Assembly (NCBI RefSeq): GCF_019799905.1
Contig: NZ_JABGCI010000003.1
Location: 248,001 to 312,000, forward strand
DNA from: Trujillonella endophytica
GTDB lineage: Bacteria; Actinomycetota; Actinomycetes; Mycobacteriales; Geodermatophilaceae
Length of the DNA: 64,000 nt
Reading direction: 5' to 3'
This document shows, piece after piece, positions 22,343-30,582 of the stretch. The notes under the pieces are model-generated. The model was not told the origin of the DNA. It worked only from the letters and a program-made list of their open reading frames with translations, and ran no database searches. Within the stretch, counting starts at the first letter, position 1, and the number at the start of each line of letters is the position of its first letter. A program made the position numbers and the translations under genes.

Positions 22343-22438
22343 TTGGTCATGTTGTGGTCACGCCGAGCGGCTCATATCGCGAGGGTGCAGCCTCGTGCCA
22401 GCTTCCCTGGGGCCGCGTGACCACACTCTGGTCACGCG
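22343..22438. promoter_or_regulatory. Iterated TGGTCACG motifs at island left end
   Basis: TTGGTCATGTTGTGGTCACGC (22343-22363) has a near-identical partner at the right end (41577-41597). At 22414-22438 CGCGTGACCA and TGGTCACGCG form a perfect inverted pair with a 5 base spacer. The arrangement of short repeated sites near both att sites resembles arm-type integrase or excisionase sites. Confidence 0.5.
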
Positions 22439-22572
22439 GTGAACTCGAGGCCGTGCCGAGCGGCGATCCGTCGCGCGATGTCTTCCACTGGCACTGCCAA
22501 CCGCTCGACCGCTGCCCGGCTGTAGATGACGACGACGTACTGCAAGAGCGGGGACTGCCACCAGCCAGCGTC
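22432..22572 (-). pseudogene. C-terminal fragment of an unknown protein
   Basis: One minus-strand frame reads DAGWWQSPLLQYVVVIYSR followed by AAVERLAVPVEDIARRIAAR and ends HGLEFTA at a stop at 22432. It looks like real protein but is open only back to a stop at 22573 and has no start. I do not recognise the family. Apart from this fragment and the repeat motifs, 22240-22812 holds nothing I can support. Confidence 0.35.
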
Positions 22573-22812
22573 TTAGGACAGAACAGGCTGCAGACCACCG
22601 CGCATGCAGGCGGCGGTTGCCGCCCGAGATGTTGATGGCGGTCTGGAGCGGTCCGCAACGCGCATCCGAGGTCCAGCCGACCAGCGGTCCCCCAAGGCAT
22701 TCGCGCGGTGGAGCACCGCGGGCCGCTCATCGCGCCCATTCAACGGCGCTCCCTACACGTAGCCTCGTCGTCGTAATCTCTCGCGAAATGACCGAATAGG
22801 AGCGCGTCAGCC

Positions 22813-23733
22813 GTGACCTTCACACAGGAGGACCTGTTTGACGACGTCAACGACCCTCTCGCTCCATGGGACCACTTGCCGCACGCCGAGCTGCGCGTGG
22901 GTCTCATTGACGGACTTCGCACCGGCCCGGCGCCGGACGTTGACGATCTCGACGCCGCAATTGCGATGGCCGAATTGCTTCATGCGGAGTACATGTCCTA
23001 TGGAACCGGCGGCGGCCAGCGACTGACAGGCGCGCAAGCGGTGCTCACGCAGCGAACGTTACGCGCGGTGCTTGCCAGACTTGGTTTGAGCCTTGGAGTT
23101 CCCTGGAGGGACTTTGAGTCCTTCCGAAGCTACTGGCTTTCCCACGGAGGGCACGGCTCGTGGGCGGCGCGTCGGCAGATGGTCGCCACAGCCTTCGATC
23201 CGCTACTAGTCCAGCTGTACAAGAAGAAGGATGAGCCTCATCCGTCCTCGGTTTCTGCGCCTGCGCTTGACGCGTTGGGTGACGCGTCCGCGATCCAGGA
23301 TCACCTACGACGACTAGCCCTGAGCGTGGATTCGGATCCACGCCTAGCCGTGAGCGTGGCCAAGGATCTAGTCGAGAGCACTGCCAAGCTTGTATTGCGC
23401 GAGCGCCGAGTGTCTTACTCTTACAAGGACGACCTACCCGCCTTGGTTTCACGCGCCCAGAAGGCCCTACGACTGCACGCACAAGGTGTTGACGAGGCCA
23501 CGGACGAAGCAAAGAGCCTTAAGACAATATTGGGGTCATTAGCGCGTTTGACGCAGGGCGTGACGGAGTTGCGAAATCAGATTGGCGTTGGACATGGGCG
23601 CGAATCCGTTCCAACCTGGGTCCGCCCGCGTCACGCGCGGTTGGCTGCCGGCGCTGCTACAACGTGGTGCAATCTCATGCTGGAGACGTTGGGCGATCCT
23701 GAGGCGCCTTGGCGGATCCCACCTGCGTCTTGA
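22813..23733 (+). CDS. Abortive-infection C-terminal (Abi-C) domain protein
   Basis: 306-residue protein whose second half (residues 165-295) matches the Abi-C domain: DPRLAVSVAKDLVESTAKLV, then DDLPALVSRAQKALRLH, then GSLARLTQGVTELRNQIGVG, HGRE and RPRHARLAAGAATTW. The N-terminal half is helical and unassigned. GTG start at 22813. Codon use is visibly less GC-biased than in the flanking core genes (TTT, ATT, AAG, TTG), as expected for acquired DNA. The domain occurs in phage-defence contexts; the toxic activity of the family is not established. No operon partner. Confidence 0.75.
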   Translation: MTFTQEDLFDDVNDPLAPWDHLPHAELRVGLIDGLRTGPAPDVDDLDAAIAMAELLHAEYMSYGTGGGQRLTGAQAVLTQRTLRAVLARLGLSLGVPWRDFESFRSYWLSHGGHGSWAARRQMVATAFDPLLVQLYKKKDEPHPSSVSAPALDALGDASAIQDHLRRLALSVDSDPRLAVSVAKDLVESTAKLVLRERRVSYSYKDDLPALVSRAQKALRLHAQGVDEATDEAKSLKTILGSLARLTQGVTELRNQIGVGHGRESVPTWVRPRHARLAAGAATTWCNLMLETLGDPEAPWRIPPAS

Positions 23734-23752
23734 GTGACAGATTGATTAGACG

Positions 23753-24259
23753 GACGTCAGCGCCACTGAGAACCACACCGGCGAGGGCACGCTATACCTC
23801 TACGCGATCACTGACGTCTACTCCGGCCGGATCGTCGACTTCTTCATCGACTCCCCCATAAAGGCATCACTGGTGGTTGTGGAACTGCGCAACGCGATCA
23901 TCCGGCGTAGCCCGGCCGGCACGGTCGCCCACTCCGACTGTGGGAGCCAGGCAGTTCTGCTCGACCGCCTCCGTCCGCACGATCAAGAGCAAACGATCTG
24001 GTGGGCTTGATGGGGTAGGTCGGCGCCTGCGGCGACAGCGCCGCCATAGAGTCCTTCCTCCCCCTGCTGCAGAAAACGTCCTCGCCCGTCAGCATGAGGA
24101 CGCCCGCGAGAATCGCGCCTAGCGATCTTCACCTGGCTCGAACGGAGCTACCACCGCCGGCGTCGGCAACGCCGCCTCGGCCGACTCGCACCGGTCGCAT
24201 ACGAAACCCTCAACCTCGCCGCTATGCGGCCTGACCACCCCACCCGACGAGTCAACTGA
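23753..24259 (+). pseudogene. IS3-family transposase remnant (integrase core, frameshifted)
   Basis: Three successive frames together give the C-terminal half of an IS3-type OrfB: LYLYAITDVYSGRIVDFFID with LVVVELRNAIIRRSPAGT and VAHSDCGSQ (usual HSDRGSQ changed to HSDCGSQ); then VGACGDSAAIESFLPLLQKT; then WLERSYHRRRRQRRLGRLAP and the end TRRVN* at 24259. A stop and two frameshifts kill it, and its N-terminal half is missing. A likely terminal inverted repeat remnant (GCCGGGGCAGTCCC) follows at 24261. Confidence 0.75.
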
Positions 24260-24276
24260 AGCCGGGGCAGTCCCGA

Positions 24277-24628
24277 AGGACGCCGACCAGCACCGAGGGT
24301 GTTGGTTCGGGCCGATCAGCAGCGCCCTGCCAGCCGCCGAGTCGTAGGCCGCGAGCGTCGTCGACTGGGTGGCCAGGAGCAGCAGCACCGCCCACGGCGC
24401 CGCGACCGCCAGCCGCGCGGCCTGCACCACCCAGCCCTGCCGGGTCTCGAGCTCGGCCCGGGCCGAGGCGTCCTCGCGCAGGAAGGTCGCCAGCGTGCGG
24501 AGCCGGGGATCCTGTCGGTGGCTCGCGCAAAGATCCGCCCACTCGACGACAGGCCCGGCCACCGCCACCGGCGCCGGTGAGCGACCGGAGGGAGTCACCG
24601 GATGGGGACCCTTACCGACCTGGTCCAA
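24277..24628 (-). pseudogene. TadB-like (type II secretion F-domain) remnant
   Basis: A minus-strand frame contains DPRLRTLATFLREDASARAE, LETRQGWVVQAARLAVAAPW and AVLLLLATQSTTLAAYDS, which resemble the middle of TadB-type Flp pilus inner-membrane proteins. Coding resemblance stops where the IS3 remnant begins, so the IS probably cut the gene. No other tad genes are present. The family call rests on recall of motifs only. Confidence 0.5.
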
Positions 24629-25942
24629 GATCTACTGGCTTGGGCCGAGGGCGACATCAGCGCCGCTCCCGAGTGGTTCCGGGCAGTCGTCCTGTACCTA
24701 TGGCTGACCGCCGTCTGGTCCTTAGTCGCAGCGTTCCTATTCTGGCTGCTGGGGGTGGTCGACCGGGCCACCGAGCGGGGGGTGAGGGCGCTGGCACGAG
24801 CGCTCCCGGAAGGCGCCGCTGAGACATCGGCCGCCGCCTACGTGCACATCGGCGCGCTCCTTACGACGCTCCGACTGGCCACCGGGCTGCGTCTCGGGCC
24901 TGGCGGCGATAGGCGCAACGGTTCGGTCCTCACTGGCTTCTCGCGCCGACGCACACGGCTGGCCGCCTCTCTGGCCTTCGCCACGGTTTCCATGCTTCCT
25001 CTGACGCTCGGACTGGTCCGCATCGCGTTTCGCCGGACCATCCCAAACGCACTCATCTGGCTGACGGTCTTCTGGTACATCGGGTGGCTCGCCGCAGTAG
25101 TTCGCTGGGTTGGCGAGCTCGACTGGCAGGCGTTGCAGCCCTCGCAGGTCGCGGCGGTCCTGGGACTGGTCGTCGTCGCCTGGGCCGTGATTGCACGCTC
25201 GGACATTCGCGGTCGCGTGGAATTCAATAAAACCGCCTCACTCGAGGGACGCAAATGCCTCGCCCTCATCCGCACGCAGCTACACGCCGTGCTGATAGCC
25301 GAGCGCAAGGTGCGCGACGGCGTCGTCGGGAAGCTCTTCCCGTTTCCCGACAAGGAGCAGCTAGTTGCCCTCACTGGGCACCACGGGCTCCACTGGTCGG
25401 ACAACCGGCTCACCTCAAGCGAGACCTGCCGGCACCACGACGAGGTCCTTGGCCCCCAACCATGGCCGGTCCGCGCGCCGCTGAGCCGCCTGGTGCAGCG
25501 GCCCCTGCCCACGCCGGGACCGGGCGACGAAGCGACCCGAGCCGCGATCGAAGCTATGCGTCAGCACATCAAAGAGCTGCGCGACCAGGGCTATTGGTAC
25601 AAGGTTGTGGAGATCCTCCCCCCGGTGGCGCGATCAGGGTTGTTTGAGATCGAGTGGCCGGACTTGCCTCAGCACGCCGAGCGCGAAAAAGCGCTCAATT
25701 CCGTCGACCGGATGCTCGACACGTCCCACGCGCCGCACGTTCACACCGCCTGGGAGATCGCCAGCACGACCGAGGATCTGGCCGCCGCGACCGGCCTGGC
25801 TGAACGTGAGGTTCGCCGACGAGTGAACCGAGTGCGGGACTTTCTCTGGGACGGTTACGTGGTGGCTGCCCGACTCGACCGCCTCGATCATGCGATCGGC
25901 CGGATCCGACTCGAGCGGCTTGTCGACCGCCTCAAGCAGTGA
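24602..25942 (+). CDS. Unknown four-helix membrane protein with soluble C-terminal half
   Basis: 446 residues, ATG at 24602, with a possible GGAGGG site about 13 bases upstream. Four membrane segments: about 26-50 (VVLYLWLTAVWSLVAAFLF), 118-140 (LAASLAFATVSMLPLTLGLV), 146-166 (ALIWLTVFWYIGWLAAVV) and 182-198 (VAAVLGLVVVAWAVIA). The cytosolic half (200-446) has a helical region and, at 395-425, DLAAATGLAEREVRRRVNRV, which could be a helix-turn-helix. I recognise no family. It lies among defence genes of the island but has no operon partner. Confidence 0.6.
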   Translation: MGTLTDLVQDLLAWAEGDISAAPEWFRAVVLYLWLTAVWSLVAAFLFWLLGVVDRATERGVRALARALPEGAAETSAAAYVHIGALLTTLRLATGLRLGPGGDRRNGSVLTGFSRRRTRLAASLAFATVSMLPLTLGLVRIAFRRTIPNALIWLTVFWYIGWLAAVVRWVGELDWQALQPSQVAAVLGLVVVAWAVIARSDIRGRVEFNKTASLEGRKCLALIRTQLHAVLIAERKVRDGVVGKLFPFPDKEQLVALTGHHGLHWSDNRLTSSETCRHHDEVLGPQPWPVRAPLSRLVQRPLPTPGPGDEATRAAIEAMRQHIKELRDQGYWYKVVEILPPVARSGLFEIEWPDLPQHAEREKALNSVDRMLDTSHAPHVHTAWEIASTTEDLAAATGLAEREVRRRVNRVRDFLWDGYVVAARLDRLDHAIGRIRLERLVDRLKQ

Positions 25943-26200
25943 CTCCCCGTCGTCGAAAGCCTCCCGTGGAGTTGACCCGCCTGCGGATTTCGTCGGCGCC
26001 TTTTTCAGTTCCTCGCCAGCGCGCAGTTAAGCGGAGGACTGCGGCTGCGGGCGCTGCCGCAGTCCTCCAGTGATCCTCCGGTGGCAGCAAGAGTCCACGC
26101 GCTCGCCGCGGGAAGGGCACGCATCAGGTCACGGCGCGCTGGTGGGGACGCCCGACGCTGACCAACGACCGCATCGTGGAGCCGTCGTGGAGCCGTTATG

Positions 26201-26749
26201 TCAGGGCGCCTCAGCGTTGTAGTAGCTGCTGCGGGCTTGCCGGCGGGCCCGGACGAACCGCTCACGCTCGAGGGCGCCGCTGCGAATGTATGGGCGCCGG
26301 TTGTACGCCGCGAGCACTTCGGAGAGTGCATCGGACAGGTGGAGCAGGTCGCGGTCGTAGATTCGTCCGAGGTCGAGTTGGTGAGCCAGATCTTGCAGCG
26401 CTTGGGGCCAGTCCTGGCGAGTCAGAGGCTTCCTCGTCGGTACCTCGACGCAGCGCTCCACGATCTGCACGGCGGACCGGCCCGAGGCCGCGGCCCGGGT
26501 CTGCTCCCATGCCCGATGCCGGCACGTGGCCGAACACCACTTCGGGATCGGACCTCGCCTGCCCGGGGTGATCGGTCCGCCGCACCAAGCGCAGTCGGTG
26601 GCGGCGGTCCGTCGCGCCGGCGCGGGGATCTCGCCGACGGCTGCGTCGGATTGCTGCGGCTCCCGCGGCTTCCGCTCAGCCTGTTGGCGTCGTCGGCGCT
26701 CGGCCTCTTTGCGTCGCCTTCGGTAGTCCGCCGTCCCTTCGCTACCCAT
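26201..26749 (-). CDS. Small zinc-ribbon protein, unknown function
   Basis: 182 residues from the ATG at 26749. The N terminus is highly charged (RRRRKEAERRRRQQAERKPR). A Cx2C...Cx3C cluster follows at about 52-72 (DCAWCGGPI then KWCSATCRHRAWEQ), and the C-terminal 90 residues are helical. Similar short proteins with CAWCGG/WCSxxCRHR occur on actinobacterial mobile elements and are annotated only as hypothetical. An upstream in-frame extension to 27088 overlaps the Mrr-type gene and lacks coding character. Confidence 0.65.
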   Translation of the reverse strand: MGSEGTADYRRRRKEAERRRRQQAERKPREPQQSDAAVGEIPAPARRTAATDCAWCGGPITPGRRGPIPKWCSATCRHRAWEQTRAAASGRSAVQIVERCVEVPTRKPLTRQDWPQALQDLAHQLDLGRIYDRDLLHLSDALSEVLAAYNRRPYIRSGALERERFVRARRQARSSYYNAEAP

Positions 26750-26975
26750 GCCGCTGAGCGTCCTGATGGGCCTCCAGTTTCTCGTCACCACGAATTGCGG
26801 CACCCGACGGTGCAAGAGGTGTGTCGCCTCGTGATCTTGCGGTTGTCCAGTTCGGACCGGCGAGCGTCGGACGCTGCAGGGGGCGGTGCGTCTGAGCGCC
26901 CGCGGGTGGTCTGAGATGTGTCGGAGGGGTGCCGCTGAAGGCGGCCATGGGTACGACCGCTCACCCACCAGAACT

Positions 26976-28139
26976 TCAGAGGACGGCGCGCTCGCGGATC
27001 TCACCCTCCACCGAAGGCGAGAGTGCGATGTTGAAGAGCACTTCGTCGACGGCGTAGAACACACCGCCCTGGCGGGTTCGCGCGGCAACGATCGCGTTGG
27101 CGAGCACGGGGTCTATAGCGCATACCGAGGCGATGACTCCTGCTGGTGCGGTGTTCAAGTCGACGAGGCCGCCGTCGTCATAGCCTCGGCCGAAGTCGGG
27201 GCGTCCGATGCCCAACTCGCGGGCCGCCGCCGGGTCCTTCGCCCACAGCGACCGAGCCTGGCTCCGGCGCGCCCGTGCCTGCCTGACCTGGTCCGCCTGG
27301 GGGTCTGCTGCGGGGCTCTCCCATCCCGGTCGCTGGAAGATCTCCCGTCGAATTGAGGCGAGCTTGATGCAGGCAGTCAAGATCACGACCATTGCGGCGA
27401 CCACGGCGATCGTTTGCAAGACGCCGCCGAGGAGGCCGACCGGATCGCCCTGGGCGTCCTTGGGCGTAATCCCGAAGACTCCCATGATCGCGACACCGGC
27501 GATGGAGTACGCGACCGCCATTGACCTCAACTCGGGCCGCTTCAGTCGCGAGTGGGCGTGCCAGAACGGGACTGCGGCAAACACGCCGGCGCTGAGGATG
27601 GGTACCCCGAGGTACCAGCCGCCCGCCTTCCAGCGCTCCTTCCAGTCCGCCGGTTCCCGGACCTGCGCAGCAACCTGCGCCGGTGTTGCTGCTCGTGCCG
27701 GAGTCGTGAATGCGAGGTGCTGGGGAGGAGGCGGCACCCGCATAACGTGGCGGGCCGCTGCACTGGCCGGCTCCATCGACCCGTCGAGCCTGTAGTTGAA
27801 CAGCGCAATCCCCGTGGCGTTCGCGTACTCCAACGCCGTCGCCGTGTAGTCGCTGCCACTGAAGAAGAACAGGTGCTTGCCTGGCTCCCCGGCACCCACC
27901 CCGCCTAGACGCTGCAGGTCCGGCCGGCCGACCGCCGCGGCCAGGTACTTCACCTGGGCCAGTGCGCGACTAGACCGCACGTCGATTCCGCCGTCGGCGC
28001 CGCCGTTAGTGACCATGGCATCCGGGAAGCCCCAGTGGCGCATCCAGGTGGCGGCGTTGATTTCAGCGTCCTGCCACGAGCGAATCTGGTGGACCGGTGG
28101 CTGTTGCCACTGGGCCGGGTCATGCGCAGTGCTGGTCAT
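26976..28139 (-). CDS. Mrr-type nuclease fused to membrane helices and a ComEA-like HhH tail
   Basis: 387 residues, ATG at 28139. Residues 20-95 match the Mrr catalytic domain: DAEINAATWMRHWGFPDAMV, GGADGGIDVRSS (catalytic Asp) and ALAQVKYLAAAVGRPDLQRL (Q-x-K), the PD-(D/E)XK core used by modification-dependent restriction enzymes. Residues 175-265 carry three to four hydrophobic segments (GWYLGVPILSAGVFAAVPFW, SMAVAYSIAGVAIMGVFGI, GVLQTIAVVAAMVVILTACI). Residues 325-387 read GLVDLNTAPAGVIASVCAID and FYAVDEVLFNIALSPSVEGE, a helix-hairpin-helix DNA-binding fold like ComEA. Nuclease, membrane anchor and DNA-binding tail in one chain is unusual. The target is unknown; an envelope-placed defence against incoming DNA is an inference. 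Confidence 0.78.
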   Translation of the reverse strand: MTSTAHDPAQWQQPPVHQIRSWQDAEINAATWMRHWGFPDAMVTNGGADGGIDVRSSRALAQVKYLAAAVGRPDLQRLGGVGAGEPGKHLFFFSGSDYTATALEYANATGIALFNYRLDGSMEPASAAARHVMRVPPPPQHLAFTTPARAATPAQVAAQVREPADWKERWKAGGWYLGVPILSAGVFAAVPFWHAHSRLKRPELRSMAVAYSIAGVAIMGVFGITPKDAQGDPVGLLGGVLQTIAVVAAMVVILTACIKLASIRREIFQRPGWESPAADPQADQVRQARARRSQARSLWAKDPAAARELGIGRPDFGRGYDDGGLVDLNTAPAGVIASVCAIDPVLANAIVAARTRQGGVFYAVDEVLFNIALSPSVEGEIRERAVL

Positions 28140-28146
28140 GTTTGCC

Positions 28147-28164
28147 CCCTCTGGTCACAGAGGG
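28147..28164. promoter_or_regulatory. Small palindrome upstream of the Mrr-type gene
   Basis: CCCTCTG-GTCA-CAGAGGG, a perfect 7 bp stem 8 bases upstream of the ATG of the Mrr-type gene. It could be an operator or a structured leader that limits expression of a nuclease. Confidence 0.4.
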
Positions 28165-28330
28165 CGAGTCTCACTCGGGCCTGGGCGATCTAACGCGCAC
28201 GGGACGCGGACGCGGCCACAGCAGTCTCACCGCTCCCCAGCGGCTCAGACGACGCATTTCCGTCCGCCTGGGCCGGGGCCCGAGCATCCAAGCTGCCCCT
28301 AAGCGGCCGCTCGGGGACCTGCCGGGGCGA

Positions 28331-28358
28331 CCCAGACGTTCCCGCGGGAACGTCTGGG
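28331..28358. promoter_or_regulatory. Perfect 28 bp palindrome upstream of xis-int
   Basis: CCCAGACGTTCCCG followed at once by its exact reverse complement CGGGAACGTCTGGG, with no spacer. It lies in the 347 bp between the Mrr-type gene and the excisionase, which diverge, and is a good candidate for an operator of the integration module. The rest of 28140-28486 shows no gene. Confidence 0.65.
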
Positions 28359-28486
28359 CCAGGAGTGTCCAAGTGGGCCGCTCTGGGACATCCCCCGCAA
28401 GGTGACAGCTCGCTGAACTGAAGCTGGGGCCGATGAGCCAGATGGCCCTGGAGAACGACTGGAGGCTGCTCACAAGGCTCCGAACC

Positions 28487-28705
28487 ATGACGGCGCACCG
28501 GACGACCGAACGACGACACTCTTCCGGCGATCCTCTGCTGACTGTCGCGCAGGCTGGCGAGTACCTCGGAACCGGCGAGCGGTTCGTCCGCCGGCTCATC
28601 ACCGAGCGCCGGATCAGCTACGTCAAAGTCGGCAAGTATGTGCGCCTCGAGCGAGCGACGCTAGACGCGTTTGTGGATGCTGGGCGCGTCCCCAGTTTGC
28701 GGTGA
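28487..28705 (+). CDS. Excisionase-type MerR-like HTH protein
   Basis: 72 residues from the ATG at 28487 (an upstream in-frame ATG at 28433 is possible). The core PLLTVAQAGEYLGTGERFVR, then VKVGKYVRLERATLDAFV, is the HTH_17/excisionase fold: a winged helix with the R-rich recognition turn. It lies 40 bp before the integrase on the same strand, the standard xis-int pairing, so it probably sets excision direction and may control int. Confidence 0.82.
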   Translation: MTAHRTTERRHSSGDPLLTVAQAGEYLGTGERFVRRLITERRISYVKVGKYVRLERATLDAFVDAGRVPSLR

Positions 28706-28744
28706 TATCGACACACGCTCGCTGAGGTCGCCCAAGGTCACGGC

Positions 28745-29863
28745 ATGCCCAAGCGGACGTTCGGGTCGGTCGACCGGCTCCCCAGCGGCCGCTTTCGCGC
28801 CCGCTATGTCGGCCCCGATGGTCGTCGCCACACCAAGATCTTCCGGGCCAAGGCCGACGCCTGGGCGTGGCTGGCGAGCGAGCAGACCGACCTTCTACGT
28901 AAGAGCTGGCGAGCTCCAAAGACCAGCGGCCGCACAGTCGGCGAGTACGCCGAGGACTACCTCGCCCGTAACGACCTCCGTGAGAGCACCCGCGTGCTCT
29001 ATGCCGGCCTCTGGCGCCACCACCTCGCCAAGGTATGGGCTCACGTCCCGGTCGACGAGGTCACCCCGGCGGGCGTCCGCTCCTGGCATGCGAAGGCCGG
29101 CGGATCAACGCGCCCGACAGCTCTGGCCCAGTCGTACCGCCTGCTCCGCGCGATCCTGAACGTCGCTGTCGCCGACGAGGCCATCCCGTCCAACCCGTGC
29201 CGACTGCGCGGTGCCGGCACGCCAAAAGCATCCCGCCCCTCCCGCGCGCTCACCGCAGCAGAGGCCCTGCAACTGGCCAAGCAACTGGGGCGGGACCGGA
29301 GAACTGAGCGCTACCGCGCACTCCTCCTCGTCCTGGCGTTCGGTGGACTCCGCTTCGGAGAGGCAACCGCCCTCCACCGGTCCGACGTGCTGCCCGGCGG
29401 CCGATTGCGCGTCGAGCGATCCGTCCGTCGCGTCAGCGGCCGATGGGTGGTGGGCGAGCCGAAGACGGACGCCGGGCACCGAACCGTGACGCTCCCCGCT
29501 GCCATCGCGGCAGTACTCGAGGAACACCTGGAGAAGCACGTTGAGGCCGCTCCCGGTGCTCTCCTGTTCCCCACCAGTACCGGCGGCTACCTCGCCCGAA
29601 GCAACTGGAACTCGACCTTCCGCCGCGCCGCGAACGCGATTGGCCTGCCGGCGGTCCGACCGCACGAGCTCCGCCACACCGGCGCCACCCTCGCCGCTGG
29701 CACAGGCGCCACGACCAAGGAGCTAATGCGCCGGCTGGGGCACTCCTCCCCCGCCGCCGCACTGCTGTACCAGCACGCGGCGGACGACCGCGACGCCGAC
29801 ATCGCCCGAGCCCTGGACGCCATGCTCGGTGCTATTACCGAAGCGCGGGACGACATTCAGTAG
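28745..29863 (+). CDS. Tyrosine recombinase/integrase of the island
   Basis: 372 residues, ATG at 28745. N-terminal SAM-like core-binding domain (about 60-150: TVGEYAEDYLARNDLRESTR). The catalytic domain (170-360) holds Arg in VLAFGGLRFGEATALHRSDV, the HELRHTGATLAAGTGA box (His-x-x-Arg), and LMRRLGHSSPAAALLYQHAA with the last His and the nucleophile Tyr. All key residues are present, so it should be active. It sits 6.5 kb from the left att site rather than beside one, while a decayed relative lies next to the right att site. Confidence 0.93.
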   Translation: MPKRTFGSVDRLPSGRFRARYVGPDGRRHTKIFRAKADAWAWLASEQTDLLRKSWRAPKTSGRTVGEYAEDYLARNDLRESTRVLYAGLWRHHLAKVWAHVPVDEVTPAGVRSWHAKAGGSTRPTALAQSYRLLRAILNVAVADEAIPSNPCRLRGAGTPKASRPSRALTAAEALQLAKQLGRDRRTERYRALLLVLAFGGLRFGEATALHRSDVLPGGRLRVERSVRRVSGRWVVGEPKTDAGHRTVTLPAAIAAVLEEHLEKHVEAAPGALLFPTSTGGYLARSNWNSTFRRAANAIGLPAVRPHELRHTGATLAAGTGATTKELMRRLGHSSPAAALLYQHAADDRDADIARALDAMLGAITEARDDIQ

Positions 29864-29896
29864 CCACCGGAGTGACGCCGCCCCAGATGCAACTGG

Positions 29897-29983
29897 TCAC
29901 CGGGTGGCCAGGACCGCCGGGCCGTCGGGCAGCAGCACCGCGAGCGAAAGCTGGTCGGCGGCCCCGGGTGCGGTGACCGTCAT
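29897..29983 (-). pseudogene. Truncated third gene of the PD-(D/E)XK operon
   Basis: A 28-residue frame (MTVTAPGAADQLSLAVLLPD...) whose ATG overlaps the TGA of the preceding gene (ATGA), the mark of translational coupling, and which stops 34 bp from the end of the integrase gene. It looks like the first codons of a gene cut by the integrase-side junction. The original product cannot be told. Confidence 0.4.
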
Positions 29984-30582
29984 GGGCGCTGCCCCGGCTG
30001 AGCGGCAGCGGTGTGGAGAGCGTCCAGGGCAGGGGCCGCGGTCTCCCACAGCTCGCGGAAGGCGATCAGGACGTCCTGGATGAGCGCGTCGAGGTCGAGC
30101 GGCGCGCCGGACGGGGGCTGCACGTAGCGCCAGAACGGGAACGTCCGGGACGACGATCCCTTGAGCTGCGCCCGCACCGGTCGCATGGCCTCGCTGATCT
30201 GCCGTCGGCGTTCCTCGTCGGCCGCGTCGGCGGGGAGGCGTACGGCGACGTACGGCCACTCGTTGGAGCCCGGGGCGAGTAGGCGGGCACGCTCCCACTG
30301 GATGACGACGCTGACGTCCGCAGTTCCGTTGTGGTGCCAGGTGGGGCGGCGCAGGCCCGCTCTGGGCCAGGAGCCGGAGTCCAGGTCGTTGGTCTCCAGC
30401 GCGGCGCCGAGTTCCTCGGCCAGTTCTTCCAGCTGCGTCGCGACGCCGACGAGGTGCTTGTCCAGGAGCTGGCGGCCTTCCGCGCGTAGAGCAGCCCAGG
30501 TCTCGATGTCGTACCGGTGGTCGAGGTAGAACCACGCCTTCGAGTCGGCATCCTCGCGCGGGGGGAAGGTCGGGTCAGACAC
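29980..30582 (-). CDS. Unknown protein coupled to a PD-(D/E)XK nuclease
   Basis: 200 residues, GTG at 30582. Its start overlaps the nuclease gene by 8 bp, so the two are translationally coupled. Features: an acidic N-terminal helical part with KAWFYLDHRYDIETWAALR and a possible coiled coil (LLDKHLVGVATQLEELAEEL), then a beta-rich middle (VSVVIQWERARLLAP, EWPYVAVRLPADA) and a helical C terminus. No signal peptide or membrane segment. I do not recognise a family. The fixed pairing suggests a partner subunit, specificity factor or inhibitor of the nuclease. Confidence 0.65.
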   Translation of the reverse strand: MSDPTFPPREDADSKAWFYLDHRYDIETWAALRAEGRQLLDKHLVGVATQLEELAEELGAALETNDLDSGSWPRAGLRRPTWHHNGTADVSVVIQWERARLLAPGSNEWPYVAVRLPADAADEERRRQISEAMRPVRAQLKGSSSRTFPFWRYVQPPSGAPLDLDALIQDVLIAFRELWETAAPALDALHTAAAQPGQRP

